Shown: positions 20,450-32,356 of the stretch, piece after piece | Position numbering within the stretch: the stretch's first letter is position 1 | How the letters are laid out: each line of letters starts with the position of its first letter | NCBI RefSeq assembly: GCF_021353265.1 | Contig: NZ_JAJTWU010000005.1 | Coordinates: forward strand, 124,001 to 188,000 | Source: Pelomonas cellulosilytica | GTDB taxonomy: Bacteria > Pseudomonadota > Gammaproteobacteria > Burkholderiales > Burkholderiaceae_C | Direction: 5' to 3' | DNA length: 64,000 bases | Made by a program: the position numbers and the translations under genes | The notes under the pieces: generated by a model | The model's database searches: none | The model's input: the letters and a program-made list of their open reading frames with translations, nothing else | What the model was told of the DNA's origin: nothing

Positions 20450-21700
20450 TCAGGCGTGCAGTGGCAGGAGGTCGGTCTCCGCCGTCGTGCGCGGTGCGTC
20501 CGGCGGCAGGTCTTCCTCGCGCAGGCCGAGGTAGATGGGCTCGCCGTTGCGGCGGTGGATGTTGATCTTGGCGTTGTAGACGCGGTGGATGCGCCCGTGC
20601 TTGTCGGCCACCTGGTATTCGCTGATGCCCCACAGGCCCGAGGCGTCGCGCCGGCCGGTCAGGTAGCAGGCGATCTCGTCGACCTCGGAGCCGGCGAGCT
20701 TCAGGCCGTTGAGGCTGCGCAGCGGCGCGCGGGTGCGCTCGACGAAGTCGAGGCTGTCGATGCGCACATCCTCGCCGGAGGTCTCGTCGCGCATCATCGT
20801 GTTGAACTTGCCGACCAGGATCTGGCCGGGCTCCGCGCGCTCGATCATGCGGGCCAACTCGATGGTGACCTGGCCGACCAAGTAGCTGAAGGAAGTCGGA
20901 TTCAGGCCTTCGGACTGATAGAACTCGTAGTGCGAGCCGACGTGGAAGCAGGCGCGCAGCCGCGGCACGGACTCCGGCCGCGTGGCGCGCTCGTGGGCCA
21001 GTGCGTTGTCGGCCAGGATGAACTGCATCAGCTGGTAGAGCTCGACGTTGGCCTCCACGCCGCGCATGCGGTTCCAGATGTAGAAGCCGTCGCCCGTCGT
21101 CGTGCGGGCGAAGTTGATGTTGATCTCGCGGTCCAGCAGCTTGGCGTAGGCCGCGTTGACCGAGCACGACAGGCTGTTGAGCTGCACGACCTGCTGCAGC
21201 GGCGTCAGCAGCGAAAAGCCGACGGCGTCGAACAGGATGACGGCCCGGTCTTCCACCAGGCGAACACCGTAGCGCGCGGCGATGGCGGCGATCAGCGGCA
21301 GGCCCAGGCCCTTCTCCGGCGAGAACGGCAGGCTGATGAAGCGGGGTTTGACGCCGAGATCCTCGCTGACGGCATCGAAGGCCTGTGCGTCGAGGTGCTC
21401 CTGGTTGGACAGCAGGTTGTCCAGCAGCCGCGCGCGGCGGGCCAGCTCCTCGGGCGGCAGCCGGCCGTCGTCCAGCGCGTACTCGGTGAGCATCTGGTGC
21501 GGTGCCACCAGCACGCGCAGGCCGCGCGCCTCGGGCGTCCACGCGAAGATGAGGTTGTCGCCGAGGTTCCAAAGCGCGTAGAGCGCCTGGTCGAGCAGGA
21601 TGATGTTCTCGCGAAGGTGGGTTTCGCTCACGGTGGCCGGCGCGGGATAGGCCATGAAGCCATCCAGCCATGACCGGCGTTTGCGCAACTCTTCTTTCAC
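20450..21700 (-). CDS. Divergent class III cyclase-like protein, 416 aa
   Basis: The N-terminal 150 residues are a domain I cannot name. From about 150 on, the pattern follows class III cyclases: VILFDAVGFSLLT (D158 aligns with the first metal Asp), TTGDGFYIWN (D204 with the second), then a segment resembling VGxxVNxAaR in which VGQVTIELARM has Thr for the conserved Asn but keeps the Arg. A PGQILVGKF strand follows. It may be a weak cyclase or a regulatory pseudo-cyclase that pairs with the true cyclase encoded immediately downstream. The GTG at 21700 is the likely start. The C-terminal 80 residues are another unassigned domain. Confidence 0.65.
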   Translation of the reverse strand: MKEELRKRRSWLDGFMAYPAPATVSETHLRENIILLDQALYALWNLGDNLIFAWTPEARGLRVLVAPHQMLTEYALDDGRLPPEELARRARLLDNLLSNQEHLDAQAFDAVSEDLGVKPRFISLPFSPEKGLGLPLIAAIAARYGVRLVEDRAVILFDAVGFSLLTPLQQVVQLNSLSCSVNAAYAKLLDREININFARTTTGDGFYIWNRMRGVEANVELYQLMQFILADNALAHERATRPESVPRLRACFHVGSHYEFYQSEGLNPTSFSYLVGQVTIELARMIERAEPGQILVGKFNTMMRDETSGEDVRIDSLDFVERTRAPLRSLNGLKLAGSEVDEIACYLTGRRDASGLWGISEYQVADKHGRIHRVYNAKINIHRRNGEPIYLGLREEDLPPDAPRTTAETDLLPLHA

Positions 21701-21853
21701 AAGCGGGCTCCGATGAAGAAGCCCGATTGTCTTTCAGAGACGTGACGGCTAGAAGCAGTTCAAGCCGACTCGGCGGCGCAGCGCGGGCCACCGGCCTGCT
21801 GCGCCGGCGACTCGGCTCGGAGGATCGTCTTCAGGGGCATCGTCATGCCGGGT

Positions 21854-22078
21854 TCAGGCGCGGCGGCTGGTGACGACGACGCGCGGCAGCAGGGCCACTT
21901 CGCGCACGGCCACCCCGGTCACGACGACGCGCGGCAACTGGGCGACTTCCTTGACGGCCTTGCCGGTGATGACGACGCGGGGCAACTTCTGCACCTCGGC
22001 GGGGGCAGCGCTGGCGGTCAGCGCGGTGAAGGCGAAGGCGGCGACAGCAGCGGCTTGGATCAGAACGGTGGTCTTCAT
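21854..22078 (-). CDS. Small exported protein with three LPRVVVTG repeats, 74 aa
   Basis: After a signal peptide (residues 1-25, ending TASAAPA) the mature peptide is essentially three tandem repeats: [33 protein letters not shown] and [12 protein letters not shown]. Each is a strand-turn unit of 15-16 residues. The only relative here is the 11190-11462 protein, which carries LPRVVVVGRRS. The repeats resemble the segment that precedes the plug in many TonB-dependent receptors, but the protein is far too small to be one. It has AAGGAAG before the ATG and is divergent from uvrA. Function unknown. Confidence 0.65.
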   Translation of the reverse strand: MKTTVLIQAAAVAAFAFTALTASAAPAEVQKLPRVVITGKAVKEVAQLPRVVVTGVAVREVALLPRVVVTSRRA

Positions 22079-22114
22079 GATGCTTCCTTTCGGTGTTCGC
22101 ACAGCGGAATTGCT

Positions 22115-22124
22115 GTGTCGATGG
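22115..22124 (-). promoter_or_regulatory. Shared upstream element, copy 2
   Basis: GTGTCGATGG, identical to 11474-11483, lies 37 bases before the ATG of the LPRVVVTG-repeat gene. In gene orientation both copies are preceded by a CACA..TGC stretch, so about 20 bases are similar overall. Confidence 0.35.
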
Positions 22125-22249
22125 AAGCAGTGTGGCGAGCGGGCCGGTGCGCCGCCATGGCGCTGCGACGAATCGCCGGCGCGGCGCGATGAGCTGCAGG
22201 CCGCCCGGATGAGCCGCTGCTGAAGCACTGTGGCGAGGGGCGGCCTATC

Positions 22250-25186
<2,937 letters not shown>

Positions 25187-25307
25187 GATAAGTCACGCTT
25201 TTGCGCCGAATTTGACGTGGGTCGTCTTCGGCCGTTGGACAGGCCGGCGGCGCGAGCCTTTGCTGCTATCGTGCCGGCGCTCCGATCCGCCCCACCCGCC
25301 TCCCGCC

Positions 25308-25703
25308 ATGCCCGACCGCGCCGCGCCGCAGGTGCTCTACGTCGAAGACGACCGCATCCATCTCATCCTCATGGAAGAGGTGTTCCGGCTGCTGCCGGAC
25401 TGGGCCCTGCGCTGCGCCGAGACCGGTGCCGAGGCACTGGCCGCACTGGCGGAAGGCCCGGCCCCGCGGCTGGTGCTGGTGGACATGAACCTGCCCGACA
25501 TGACGGGCCTCGCGCTGCGCGAGCACGTGACGGCGGACGCGACGCTGTCCGCCCGGCTGGCGGGCACGCGCTGGGTGGCGCTGTCGGCAGACGATCCGAG
25601 CGCCATGGTGCGCGCCGCACGGGCGGCCGGCTTCGACGACTACTGGCTCAAGCCCATCGAGGTGCCGCACCTGCAGGCCGCGCTGCGCCGGCTGATCGGC
25701 TGA
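25308..25703 (+). CDS. Single-domain response regulator
   Basis: A 131-residue stand-alone receiver domain: acidic pair in VLYVEDD, phospho-acceptor Asp59 in LVLVDMNLPD, and Lys115 in DYWLKPIE. No output domain follows, so it acts by protein interaction or as a phosphotransfer intermediate. No kinase gene is adjacent. ATG 25308 begins directly before the receiver fold; the frame is open further upstream without similarity. Its stop lies within a triplicated octamer. Confidence 0.88.
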   Translation: MPDRAAPQVLYVEDDRIHLILMEEVFRLLPDWALRCAETGAEALAALAEGPAPRLVLVDMNLPDMTGLALREHVTADATLSARLAGTRWVALSADDPSAMVRAARAAGFDDYWLKPIEVPHLQAALRRLIG

Positions 25704-25714
25704 TCGGCTGATCG
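25691..25714 (+). repeat. Triplicated octamer GCTGATCG at the 3' end of the regulator gene
   Basis: GCTGATCG occurs three times in direct tandem (25691-25698, 25699-25706, 25707-25714). The gene's TGA lies in the second copy. Slippage here would change the C-terminus by only a few residues. Confidence 0.6.
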
Positions 25715-25730
25715 GCCGAGCGCCGGACGC

Positions 25731-25754
25731 AAAAAAGCCCGGCGGTGCCGGGCT
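25731..25754 (-). terminator. Rho-independent terminator of the SWIB gene
   Basis: AGCCCGGC (25736-25743) and GCCGGGCT (25747-25754) pair over a GGT loop, with six A residues (25731-25736) giving a U-run on the minus strand. It lies 32 bases past the SWIB-protein stop, and may also end the convergent response-regulator transcript. Confidence 0.85.
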
Positions 25755-25786
25755 CTGTTCACGAAGCCGCGCGAGGCGGCGCCGCT

Positions 25787-26212
25787 TCACTTCAGGTGGC
25801 TGTTGATCAGCTTCGTCATCTCGAACATGTCGGCCTTGGCCTTGCCGAAGATCTCCTTCAGCTTGGCGTCGGCGTTGATGACGCGCTTCTGCAGTTCGTC
25901 CTGCAGCTTGTTCTTCTTGATGTACTCCCAGACCTTCTTGGTCACGTCGGTGCGCGGCAGCGGGGCTGCGCCGACGATGGCGGCCAGGGCCGCGCTGGGG
26001 GTCAGCGCCTTCATGAAGGCAGCGTTGGGCGTGCGCTTCTTGGCGGGGGCGGCGGCCTTCTTGGCCGGCGCTGCCTTCTTCGCGGGGGCCGCAGCCTTCT
26101 TGGCCGGGGCGGCTGCCTTCTTCGCGGGCGCTGCCGCCTTCTTCGCCGGGGCGGCCTTCTTGGCCGGTGCAGCCGCCTTCTTCGCGGGCGCGGCCTTCTT
26201 CGCAGTTGCCAT
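25787..26212 (-). CDS. SWIB/MDM2-domain protein with histone-H1-like Lys/Ala tail
   Basis: A 141-residue basic protein. Residues 1-60 are eight P-A-K-K units separated by alanines, like the tails of bacterial H1-type nucleoid proteins. Residues 62-141 form a SWIB/MDM2 domain (FMKALTPSAALAAIVGAAPL, VWEYIKKNKLQDE). SWIB domains occur in eukaryotic chromatin remodellers and in chlamydial and some proteobacterial DNA-associated proteins. The tail should bind DNA non-specifically, so a nucleoid role is likely. The repeated codons make the tail length prone to change by slippage. Confidence 0.9.
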   Translation of the reverse strand: MATAKKAAPAKKAAAPAKKAAPAKKAAAPAKKAAAPAKKAAAPAKKAAPAKKAAAPAKKRTPNAAFMKALTPSAALAAIVGAAPLPRTDVTKKVWEYIKKNKLQDELQKRVINADAKLKEIFGKAKADMFEMTKLINSHLK

Positions 26213-26372
26213 GTCGATTCACTCCATCAAAAGTTGTTGATGTGCCGGGTCCGGGTGAAGGCCGCGTAAGCCTTCAATACTCTCTAGCACCCTGCGGCGG
26301 CGATGGTACTGCGCTCCATGGAGGAATAGAAGGCTTTCATAGAGGGGATGACCCGCAGAGCCCCATGAAATC

Positions 26373-26386
26373 GGGCCTTTCGGCCC
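26373..26386 (-). terminator. Possible terminator of the iron operon
   Basis: GGGCC and GGCCC pair around a four-base loop (GAAA on the minus strand, a stable tetraloop), about 48 bases after the cytochrome b561 stop. It is followed on the minus strand by GATTTCAT, only a weak U-rich stretch. Confidence 0.45.
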
Positions 26387-26433
26387 TGCCTGTCGCGGGG
26401 CCGCATCAATCCGGGCCTCGCAAGGCGCTCGCT

Positions 26434-26985
26434 TCACGCGATGTCGTTGCCCTCGGGCGCACGCTTGGCGCCGCTGAACATCGCGCCGACGAGGTTCTCG
26501 CGGTGCCGCCAGCTCGTCACCACGACGCCGCCGAGATGGCCGGCCACCAGCACGAGCAGGCCCCAGGCCAGCCATGCATGCAGGTCCGACAGCCACTCGT
26601 AGCCCCACAGCCAGTCGGTCGTGTAGAGCCAGCCGGTCAGCGCCAGCGCGAAGGCCGTGGCCCACAGCGCCAGCACCATCCATCCACCCAGAGGGTTATG
26701 GCCGATGTAGCGCGGCTCATGGCCCGCCCGCAGCGCGCGGGCGTAGGCCAGCACGTCGCGCGGGCGCCTGACGAAGCTGGCCAGCCGCGCGTGGCCGCGG
26801 CCGGCCCAGCCCCAGCCCAGCCGCAGCAGGACCGCGGCGCCGGCGACATAGCCGGCCGTGTGATGCCAGTCGTCGAAATGGCTGGGCGGCCAATGGCCGC
26901 TGATCCAGGCGGTCGCGACAGCGGCGGCCAGCGTCCAGTGCAGCGTGCGGACGAGGCCGTCCCAGACGCGAACGCGGACGCGCAT
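26434..26985 (-). CDS. Cytochrome b561-family membrane protein
   Basis: A 183-residue four-helix membrane protein with the family's haem-ligating histidines: RTLHWTLA near the N-terminus, DWHHTAGY, SDLHAWLA and VAGHLGG. Such b-type cytochromes move electrons across the inner membrane. It is the last gene of the Fur-box operon and follows a PepSY gene by three bases. In this context it may supply electrons for periplasmic reduction of ferric iron or siderophore complexes, which is an inference. Confidence 0.88.
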   Translation of the reverse strand: MRVRVRVWDGLVRTLHWTLAAAVATAWISGHWPPSHFDDWHHTAGYVAGAAVLLRLGWGWAGRGHARLASFVRRPRDVLAYARALRAGHEPRYIGHNPLGGWMVLALWATAFALALTGWLYTTDWLWGYEWLSDLHAWLAWGLLVLVAGHLGGVVVTSWRHRENLVGAMFSGAKRAPEGNDIA

Positions 26986-26988
26986 CGC

Positions 26989-27276
26989 TTACTTCGCGGG
27001 TGCGGCGGGCTGCTCGCCCTCGGGGTAGACGCGCTCGAAGGTCTTGGGGTCGAAGAAGGCTTCGGCCTTCTTGCCGCTGCCGTCGAAGCCATAGACCTCG
27101 TAGCAGCCGTTGTAGTTCTGGACCTTGCGCACCTTCCAGCCTTCGCCTTCAAGCTTCTTCTGCAGTTCCATCTGCGGCTTCTTCTCTTCCTTGGGCACGG
27201 CGGGGCAGGAGACGTTGCCGTGGGCGAATGCGGCGGAGGCGGCCAGGGTCAGGGCCAGCGTGGCGATCAGCTTCAT
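26989..27276 (-). CDS. Periplasmic PepSY-domain protein
   Basis: A 95-residue protein with a signal peptide (MKLIATLALTLAASAAFA) and a single PepSY domain (KLEGEGWKVRKVQNYNGCYE, then VYGFDGSGKKAEAFFDPKTF). PepSY proteins are often encoded with cytochrome b561 or ferric-reductase-like proteins, as here. Two Cys residues may form a disulphide. It starts 11 bases after the FMN oxidase stop and precedes the cytochrome gene by three bases. Confidence 0.86.
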   Translation of the reverse strand: MKLIATLALTLAASAAFAHGNVSCPAVPKEEKKPQMELQKKLEGEGWKVRKVQNYNGCYEVYGFDGSGKKAEAFFDPKTFERVYPEGEQPAAPAK

Positions 27277-27287
27277 GAAAAGGCCTT

Positions 27288-28409
27288 TCAACGGAAGGAG
27301 GTGCCGGGCCAGAGCAATGCCGGGCCGGCGTCGGCGAGGGTCTTGCAGCCGGAGAGCGCCATCGCGATCTCCAGCTCGTCGCGCAGCAGCCGCAGCGCAT
27401 GGGCCACGCCCAAAGCGCCGCTGGCGGCCAGCGCATGCACATAGGGACGGCCCACGAGCACGGCGTCGGCGCCGAGCGCGATCGCCTTCAGCACGTCGGT
27501 GCCGCGCCGGATGCCACCGTCGACCAGCAGCGGCACGTCCGGGCCGAGGGCGACGCGCAGCGGCGGCAGCAGCTCGGTGGTGGGCGGCAGCGTGTCGAGC
27601 GCGCGGCCGCCGTGGTTGGAGACGACGAAGCCAGTCACGCCGCGGGCCAGCGCATCGCGGGCGTCGTCGACATGCGTAAGACCCTTCAGCAGCAGCGGCA
27701 GCTTGCTCTCGGCGCGCAGCCAGTCGATCTCGCGCCAAGTGGCGGCGCGCGGCATCAGGCCGTCGAACAGCGCGCTCTGGCCGGGCTGCAGGTCCAGCGG
27801 CTTCTTCAGGCCGCCGAGGTTGACGGCGCGGATGTGGTCCGGCAGCTTGAAGCCGGCACGGCGCTCGCGGTCGCGCGCCCCATGCACCGGCGCATCGACG
27901 GTCAGCACCAGCGCCTGGAAGCCGGCCGCCTCGACGCGCCGCAGCAGCGCGCGCATGAAGTCGCGGTCGTCGCGCCAGTAGAGCTGAAACCACAGCGGCC
28001 CGGCGGTCGGGTCGGCCCGCATTGGCGCGGCCACGTCCTCCATCGGCACGCTGGCCTGCGCGCTGAGCACGATGCCGGCGCCCTGCGCGGCCGCCGCGTG
28101 CGCGATGGCGACCTCGCCATCGGCATGGAAGAGCCGCTGGTAGGCGATGGGCGCCAGCAGGATGGGGTGCAGCAGCTCGCGGCCCAGCAGCGCCACGCGC
28201 GTGTGGCCGCCAGACAGGTCGCGCAGCACGCGCGGGTGCAGCTTGATGGCATCCCACGCGGCGCGGTTGGCGCGCAGCGTGATTTCGTCGGCGGCGCCGC
28301 CGTTCAGGTAGGCCCAGGCGTTGGCATCGACGCGGGCCTGGGCGTGCGGCTCGAAGTCCGCGAGGTTGGCCAGGCCATCAGGCAGCTTTTCGATGAGCGG
28401 CGCGCTCAC
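27288..28409 (-). CDS. FMN-dependent 2-hydroxyacid oxidase/dehydrogenase
   Basis: A 373-residue TIM-barrel flavoprotein of the lactate oxidase/LldD/glycolate oxidase family. The catalytic base is His266 in SNHGGRALD. Other family segments are [31 protein letters not shown] and [20 protein letters not shown]. The GTG at 28409 overlaps the piuC stop as GTGA and is preferred over an ATG four codons upstream. Members oxidise L-2-hydroxy acids such as lactate; the true substrate here is unknown. Its place inside an iron-uptake operon after piuC is typical of neither lactate utilisation nor photorespiration-like pathways. Confidence 0.88.
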   Translation of the reverse strand: MSAPLIEKLPDGLANLADFEPHAQARVDANAWAYLNGGAADEITLRANRAAWDAIKLHPRVLRDLSGGHTRVALLGRELLHPILLAPIAYQRLFHADGEVAIAHAAAAQGAGIVLSAQASVPMEDVAAPMRADPTAGPLWFQLYWRDDRDFMRALLRRVEAAGFQALVLTVDAPVHGARDRERRAGFKLPDHIRAVNLGGLKKPLDLQPGQSALFDGLMPRAATWREIDWLRAESKLPLLLKGLTHVDDARDALARGVTGFVVSNHGGRALDTLPPTTELLPPLRVALGPDVPLLVDGGIRRGTDVLKAIALGADAVLVGRPYVHALAASGALGVAHALRLLRDELEIAMALSGCKTLADAGPALLWPGTSFR

Positions 28410-29089
28410 GTGTCGGCCCACATCCTGAGGAGATTGTGATAAGTCCCCGTCAGCTGCACCAGCTCTGCCGTCTCGCCCAGCTCGCTGCGCAGCTTCATGA
28501 GACTCATGTCCATCTCGTAGAGCAGCCGGCGCTGCTCGTCGGCGCGCACCATGCTCTCGATCCAGAAGAAGCTGGCCAGCCGCTCGCCGCGCGTGACGGG
28601 CTCGACTCGGTGCACGCTGGTGCCGGGGTAGACGACGATGTCGCCGGCCGACAGCTTCACGCGCTGCTCGCCGTAGCTGTGCTCGATGACCAGCTCGCCG
28701 CCATCGTAGTCAGCCGGGTCGCTGAAAAACATCGTGCAGGAGATGTCGGTGCGAACGCGCTGCACGCCGCCGGGCAGGTAGCGGATGGCCTGGTCCACAT
28801 GACTGCCATAGGCATTGGCATGTCCGCCGTAGCGGTTGAACAGCGGCGGCAGCACGCGCTTGGGCAACGTGGCGCTGAAGAACAGCGGGTGTTTCTCCAG
28901 CGCCTGCAGCACCAGTGCCTGCAGCTCGCGGTGCTGCTCGCTGCCGGGCTGCAGCTGCTGGTTGTTCTTGACGAGGGCGGCCTGCGCGCCGGCTGTCGTG
29001 CGGCCATCGGCCCATGGGGCCTCGGCCAGCAGCTGGCGCGCTCGCGCCACGCCGGTGGCATCCAGGATCTGCGGGATCTTCAGCAGCAT
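28406..29089 (-). CDS. piuC: PKHD-type Fe(II)/2-oxoglutarate hydroxylase PiuC
   Basis: A 227-residue member of the PiuC/YbiX family. The iron-binding triad is H97, D99 ([10 protein letters not shown]) and H160 ([10 protein letters not shown]), and R170 should bind 2-oxoglutarate. The opening MLLKIPQIL is typical. PiuC genes regularly follow TonB-dependent catecholate-siderophore receptor genes and are Fur-controlled, exactly as here (25 bases after the receptor). The substrate is not established. Cytosolic. Confidence 0.94.
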   Translation of the reverse strand: MLLKIPQILDATGVARARQLLAEAPWADGRTTAGAQAALVKNNQQLQPGSEQHRELQALVLQALEKHPLFFSATLPKRVLPPLFNRYGGHANAYGSHVDQAIRYLPGGVQRVRTDISCTMFFSDPADYDGGELVIEHSYGEQRVKLSAGDIVVYPGTSVHRVEPVTRGERLASFFWIESMVRADEQRRLLYEMDMSLMKLRSELGETAELVQLTGTYHNLLRMWADT

Positions 29090-29114
29090 GGCGTGGCGCG
29101 GTCCGTCGCGGGGG

Positions 29115-31373
29115 TCAGAACTTGTACGTGCCAGTCACGCTGGTCACACGGCCGGTGCCCGGCACGTAAAAGCTGGTGTACAGCTGGTCAGCATAGAGCT
29201 TGTTGGCGATGTTGCTGACGTAGAGCTTGAAGCTCAGCTGGTCGGGCACCACCGCGTACTCGGCCATCAGGTCGGCCGTCACGAACTTCGGGGCGTAGAT
29301 GCCCACCGGGTTGCGATTGGGCGTCTGGCCGCTGCGGGCGTTGAGGCCGGCGCCCAGGCGCAGCTGCGGCAGGACCTGGTAGGCCGTCCACAGGCTGCCG
29401 GAATAGCGGGGTGTCAGCGACGGGCGCTGCCCCTGGAGTTCGCCGCCCGTCGCGCTTGAGATGTCGATCTTCGCGACCGGCATCCACGTGAAGTTGCCGA
29501 AGACCTCCCATTGCGGCGTGATGCGGCCGACGATGTCGACGTCCAGACCTGACGCGTGGCGCTTGCCGGACAGCGTCACGACGTTGGCGTTCAGCGGATC
29601 GGTATTGCGCTCGTGCAGCTTCGTGTTGCGGAAGGCGCCAGCCCGCACGCTGAGCTTGCCGTCGGAGCTGTCCCACTTCGCGCCGAGTTCGACGTTGACC
29701 GACTTCTCAGGCGGGATGTCCTGGTTGGCCGCGTTGAGCGAGTACGCGTCGCCCGAGGTGTTGAAGGACGTCGCTCCCATCAGGTGGAAGGACCACTGGG
29801 CGTCGGGCTGGAACAGCACGGCGGCGCGTTTGCTGACCTCCGAGACCTTCATCTGGTAGCCGCTCGTCGTCACTGGCGTGAGCGCGTTGTTCGGGACCGC
29901 GTAGGTGTCGTAGTCGCCCTTCAGGTGGTCATAGCGCAGACCGGCGAGCACCTTCCACATCGGTGCGATTTCCACCATGTCCTGGATATAGCCGCCGTAG
30001 GCGTCGGACACGTAGGCGCTGGTCTTGCGGTAGCTGCGCAGGTTTTCGTCGATGCCGGCACCGTCGTAAGGCGTGCCGATGGTGGTGTTGGGACGCGTCG
30101 GCACGGTCCCGCCCTGCGCGGCCGTGATCTGGCCGAACACCTGCTTCTTCTCCTTGGCGAAGTCCAGGCCGGCCTGCAGCACATGCTGCATGCCCCAGGC
30201 CTGCACTCGGCTCGTGAGGTCGCTCTGCGCGGTGACCGTCTGCACGTCCTGCTTCTTGGGCTGGAAGCCCCGGGTCAGGACCGTTGCATCGCTCAACGTG
30301 TCCAGCGACACCACCTGCCCGCCAGGTTGCTGGGCCTGGGGCGCGAAGTTCCACAGCGTGGCCCGCTGGTCGCGGGTGTATTCGGCGTAGCGCACCTTCG
30401 TCACGAGCTCCGTCGCGGGCGAGAAGCGATGCGTGTGCGTGAGCATGCCGTAGTACGCCGTGCCCTTGTTGAAGTCGCTGGACAGCCCGTAGTAGGCGTT
30501 CGGATCGAGCTTCGTGTTGAGCTTGTTGGCAACCGTGTCTGTCGGGCTCTGGCGCATCCAGCGCACGCCATAGTTGATCCCGTTGTCATTCTGCAGGCCA
30601 TACAGCGTGAGGCTGAATTCGTCGGTCTCGTCGACGCCGACGCGGTAGTTCAGACCGATGCCGCGCTTGTCGATCTTCGAGCCGGCGCCGTCGCTGTCGG
30701 CCGTGTCGCTCATCGCGCTCACGCGCAGGCCCGACGTCTCGCCGGTGCGGGTGTCGAAGTCGGCGATCGCGCGCAGGCTGCCGTGGCTCCCCATGCTGAC
30801 GTCGATCTGGTTCTGATTGGCCAGCTGCGCCTGCTTGGTCACCTGGTTGACGGCACCGCCCGTGGAGCCGCGCCCGAACAGCAGCGAGGCCGAGCCGCGC
30901 AGGAGCTCGATCCTGTCGAGGAAGAACGTGTCGCGGTCATAGAAGGCCGGGTCGCGCATGCCGTCAATGAAGATGTCGCCGGTGCTTTGCAGCGAGATGC
31001 CGTGGACCTTGATGTCCTCCTCGCCGCCCTCGGCCGCCTGGAAGGTGATGCCGGCAGTGTTCTTCAGGACCTGCTTCACGTTGCTGAAGTTGCGGTCGTC
31101 GATGACCTTCTCGGTGACGACGGTCAGCGACTGCGGGATGTCGCGGATCTCTTGCTTGCCCTTGCCGATGCGGGTCTCGGTGGCCTGGTAGTCGTCCTTG
31201 CCCTGCTTCTCGGCGCTGGCCTTCGCACGCACGACGGGCAGCACGTTGTCGTCCTTGGCGGGCGCGGTCTGGGCCAGCGCTGCGGACGCCAGGCCAAAGC
31301 CGGCGGCCAGTGCCCCCAGCGGCAGGACAGCGGGCCGCAAGACGGGTTTGGGTTTCTTGTTGTGGCGGGACAT
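29115..31373 (-). CDS. TonB-dependent siderophore receptor
   Basis: A 752-residue outer-membrane receptor. A signal peptide (to about residue 35, ASAALAQ) is followed by a probable TonB box [11 protein letters not shown]. The plug (about 60-190) has [17 protein letters not shown] and [21 protein letters not shown] 22-strand barrel ends in the terminal aromatic of TYKF. The plug and barrel pattern and the piuC neighbour point to a catecholate-type (Fiu/PiuA-like) siderophore receptor. ATG 31373 has GGAGAG upstream; the longer frame would bury the signal peptide. The energising TonB is encoded just upstream. Confidence 0.94.
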   Translation of the reverse strand: MSRHNKKPKPVLRPAVLPLGALAAGFGLASAALAQTAPAKDDNVLPVVRAKASAEKQGKDDYQATETRIGKGKQEIRDIPQSLTVVTEKVIDDRNFSNVKQVLKNTAGITFQAAEGGEEDIKVHGISLQSTGDIFIDGMRDPAFYDRDTFFLDRIELLRGSASLLFGRGSTGGAVNQVTKQAQLANQNQIDVSMGSHGSLRAIADFDTRTGETSGLRVSAMSDTADSDGAGSKIDKRGIGLNYRVGVDETDEFSLTLYGLQNDNGINYGVRWMRQSPTDTVANKLNTKLDPNAYYGLSSDFNKGTAYYGMLTHTHRFSPATELVTKVRYAEYTRDQRATLWNFAPQAQQPGGQVVSLDTLSDATVLTRGFQPKKQDVQTVTAQSDLTSRVQAWGMQHVLQAGLDFAKEKKQVFGQITAAQGGTVPTRPNTTIGTPYDGAGIDENLRSYRKTSAYVSDAYGGYIQDMVEIAPMWKVLAGLRYDHLKGDYDTYAVPNNALTPVTTSGYQMKVSEVSKRAAVLFQPDAQWSFHLMGATSFNTSGDAYSLNAANQDIPPEKSVNVELGAKWDSSDGKLSVRAGAFRNTKLHERNTDPLNANVVTLSGKRHASGLDVDIVGRITPQWEVFGNFTWMPVAKIDISSATGGELQGQRPSLTPRYSGSLWTAYQVLPQLRLGAGLNARSGQTPNRNPVGIYAPKFVTADLMAEYAVVPDQLSFKLYVSNIANKLYADQLYTSFYVPGTGRVTSVTGTYKF

Positions 31374-31471
31374 GGAACTCTCCGATGGGTTTTGAATGGG
31401 CATGGCTTTGCCCACGACGGCGCAAGGCGCCGCCCACGGCATGGCTAGTCAGGGAAGGAAAAGGCGGGGCG

Positions 31472-32227
31472 TCAGCGGTCGACTTCGTAGGACATCGGCG
31501 CGATGACCTCCCACTCGACGGCCTGGCCGTTCTCGGTGTACGGCACGAAGCGCGCCGTGCGGATGTCCTGCAGCGCCTGCTCGTCCAGCCGCGCGAAGCC
31601 TGACGACTTGGCCAGCGACACCTCGCGAGGCAGGCCGTTCACGTCGACGACGACGCGCACCTGTACGACGCCGGACTCACGCAGCCGCTTGGACATCAGC
31701 GGCACCGTCATGCGCGGCTCTTTCAACCAGCGCACGGCGCTGGCCGGCAGGCGCTTGATGGTGGGCGGCGCGGGCGGCGGCACGACCTGCACGACTGGCG
31801 CCGGCGCCGTTTGCACGGGCGCGACGGCGGGCGGCGGCGGGGGCAGCGCGGCGACGACCGGGGCGGGCGCGGGCGCTGCGGCAATCGCGATCAGTGGCGG
31901 CTCGATCAGCGTCGTCGGCGGGGACTTGAACTCCGGCATGGCCACGGGTTGCGGCGGCTGCGGCTTGGGCGGCTCGGCGGGCGTGACGATTCGCACGACG
32001 ATGGGTGTCACGCGCTGAAGCGTGTGGCGGACGTCCTGCATGCGACTCAGGCCCCACAGGCCCAGCACATGCAGCGCGGCAATGCCCACCAGCACCAGCC
32101 GGCGGCTGCGCGGCGCGCGGGCCGGGTCGGCATAGTTGGGCCGGGCCGGCTGCGGCACGCTCACCGCCACGGGCCGCGCCGGCAGGGCAACAGGGCTGGG
32201 AGCGACGAAGGCAAGAGCGGGCTTCAC
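31472..32227 (-). CDS. tonB: TonB energy-transducing protein
   Basis: A 251-residue TonB. A cytoplasmic N-terminus of about 42 residues precedes the single transmembrane helix (about 45-60, VLVGIAALHVLGLWGL, with the conserved His). A Pro/Ala-rich periplasmic spacer follows (about 80-160), then the C-terminal TonB domain with SGVVQVRVVVDVNGLPREV and ALQDIRTARFVPYTENGQ. exbB and exbD are not in the window. It is the first gene after the Fur box and should serve the adjacent receptor. Confidence 0.92.
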   Translation of the reverse strand: MKPALAFVAPSPVALPARPVAVSVPQPARPNYADPARAPRSRRLVLVGIAALHVLGLWGLSRMQDVRHTLQRVTPIVVRIVTPAEPPKPQPPQPVAMPEFKSPPTTLIEPPLIAIAAAPAPAPVVAALPPPPPAVAPVQTAPAPVVQVVPPPAPPTIKRLPASAVRWLKEPRMTVPLMSKRLRESGVVQVRVVVDVNGLPREVSLAKSSGFARLDEQALQDIRTARFVPYTENGQAVEWEVIAPMSYEVDR

Positions 32228-32266
32228 GATGGGCCTCGGCAGGGACGACGATGAAAGAGTAACACG

Positions 32267-32285
32267 AATGCGAACGATTCCTATT
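32267..32285. promoter_or_regulatory. Fur box upstream of tonB
   Basis: AATGCGAACGATTCCTATT fits the 19-bp betaproteobacterial Fur consensus (AATGnGAATnATTnTCATT) with a few mismatches. It lies about 40 bases before the tonB start and is placed to control tonB through the b561 gene under iron limitation. Confidence 0.72.
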
Positions 32286-32356
32286 TAAGTAGACGTATGT
32301 TGCAGCGAACACGCGACACCACCGAAGTGGGGGCGGATGTCGATATGCTCGGCCGC

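Noticed and set aside
20429-21791. Treating the cyclase as a 1460-residue protein by extending its open frame upstream
   Set aside because: The extension is antisense-like, Arg/Pro-rich sequence lying over the 20450-21700 gene in another frame; the cyclase fold starts about 25 residues after ATG 20429.
22079-22249. A LexA box upstream of uvrA
   Set aside because: No CTGT-N8-ACAG or close variant is present in the 171-base gap; the nearest CTGT sequences have wrong spacing.
26040-26200. CRISPR-like or satellite repeat in the Lys/Ala codon run
   Set aside because: The repeats are codons for P-A-K-K units inside a clear protein and have no spacer structure.
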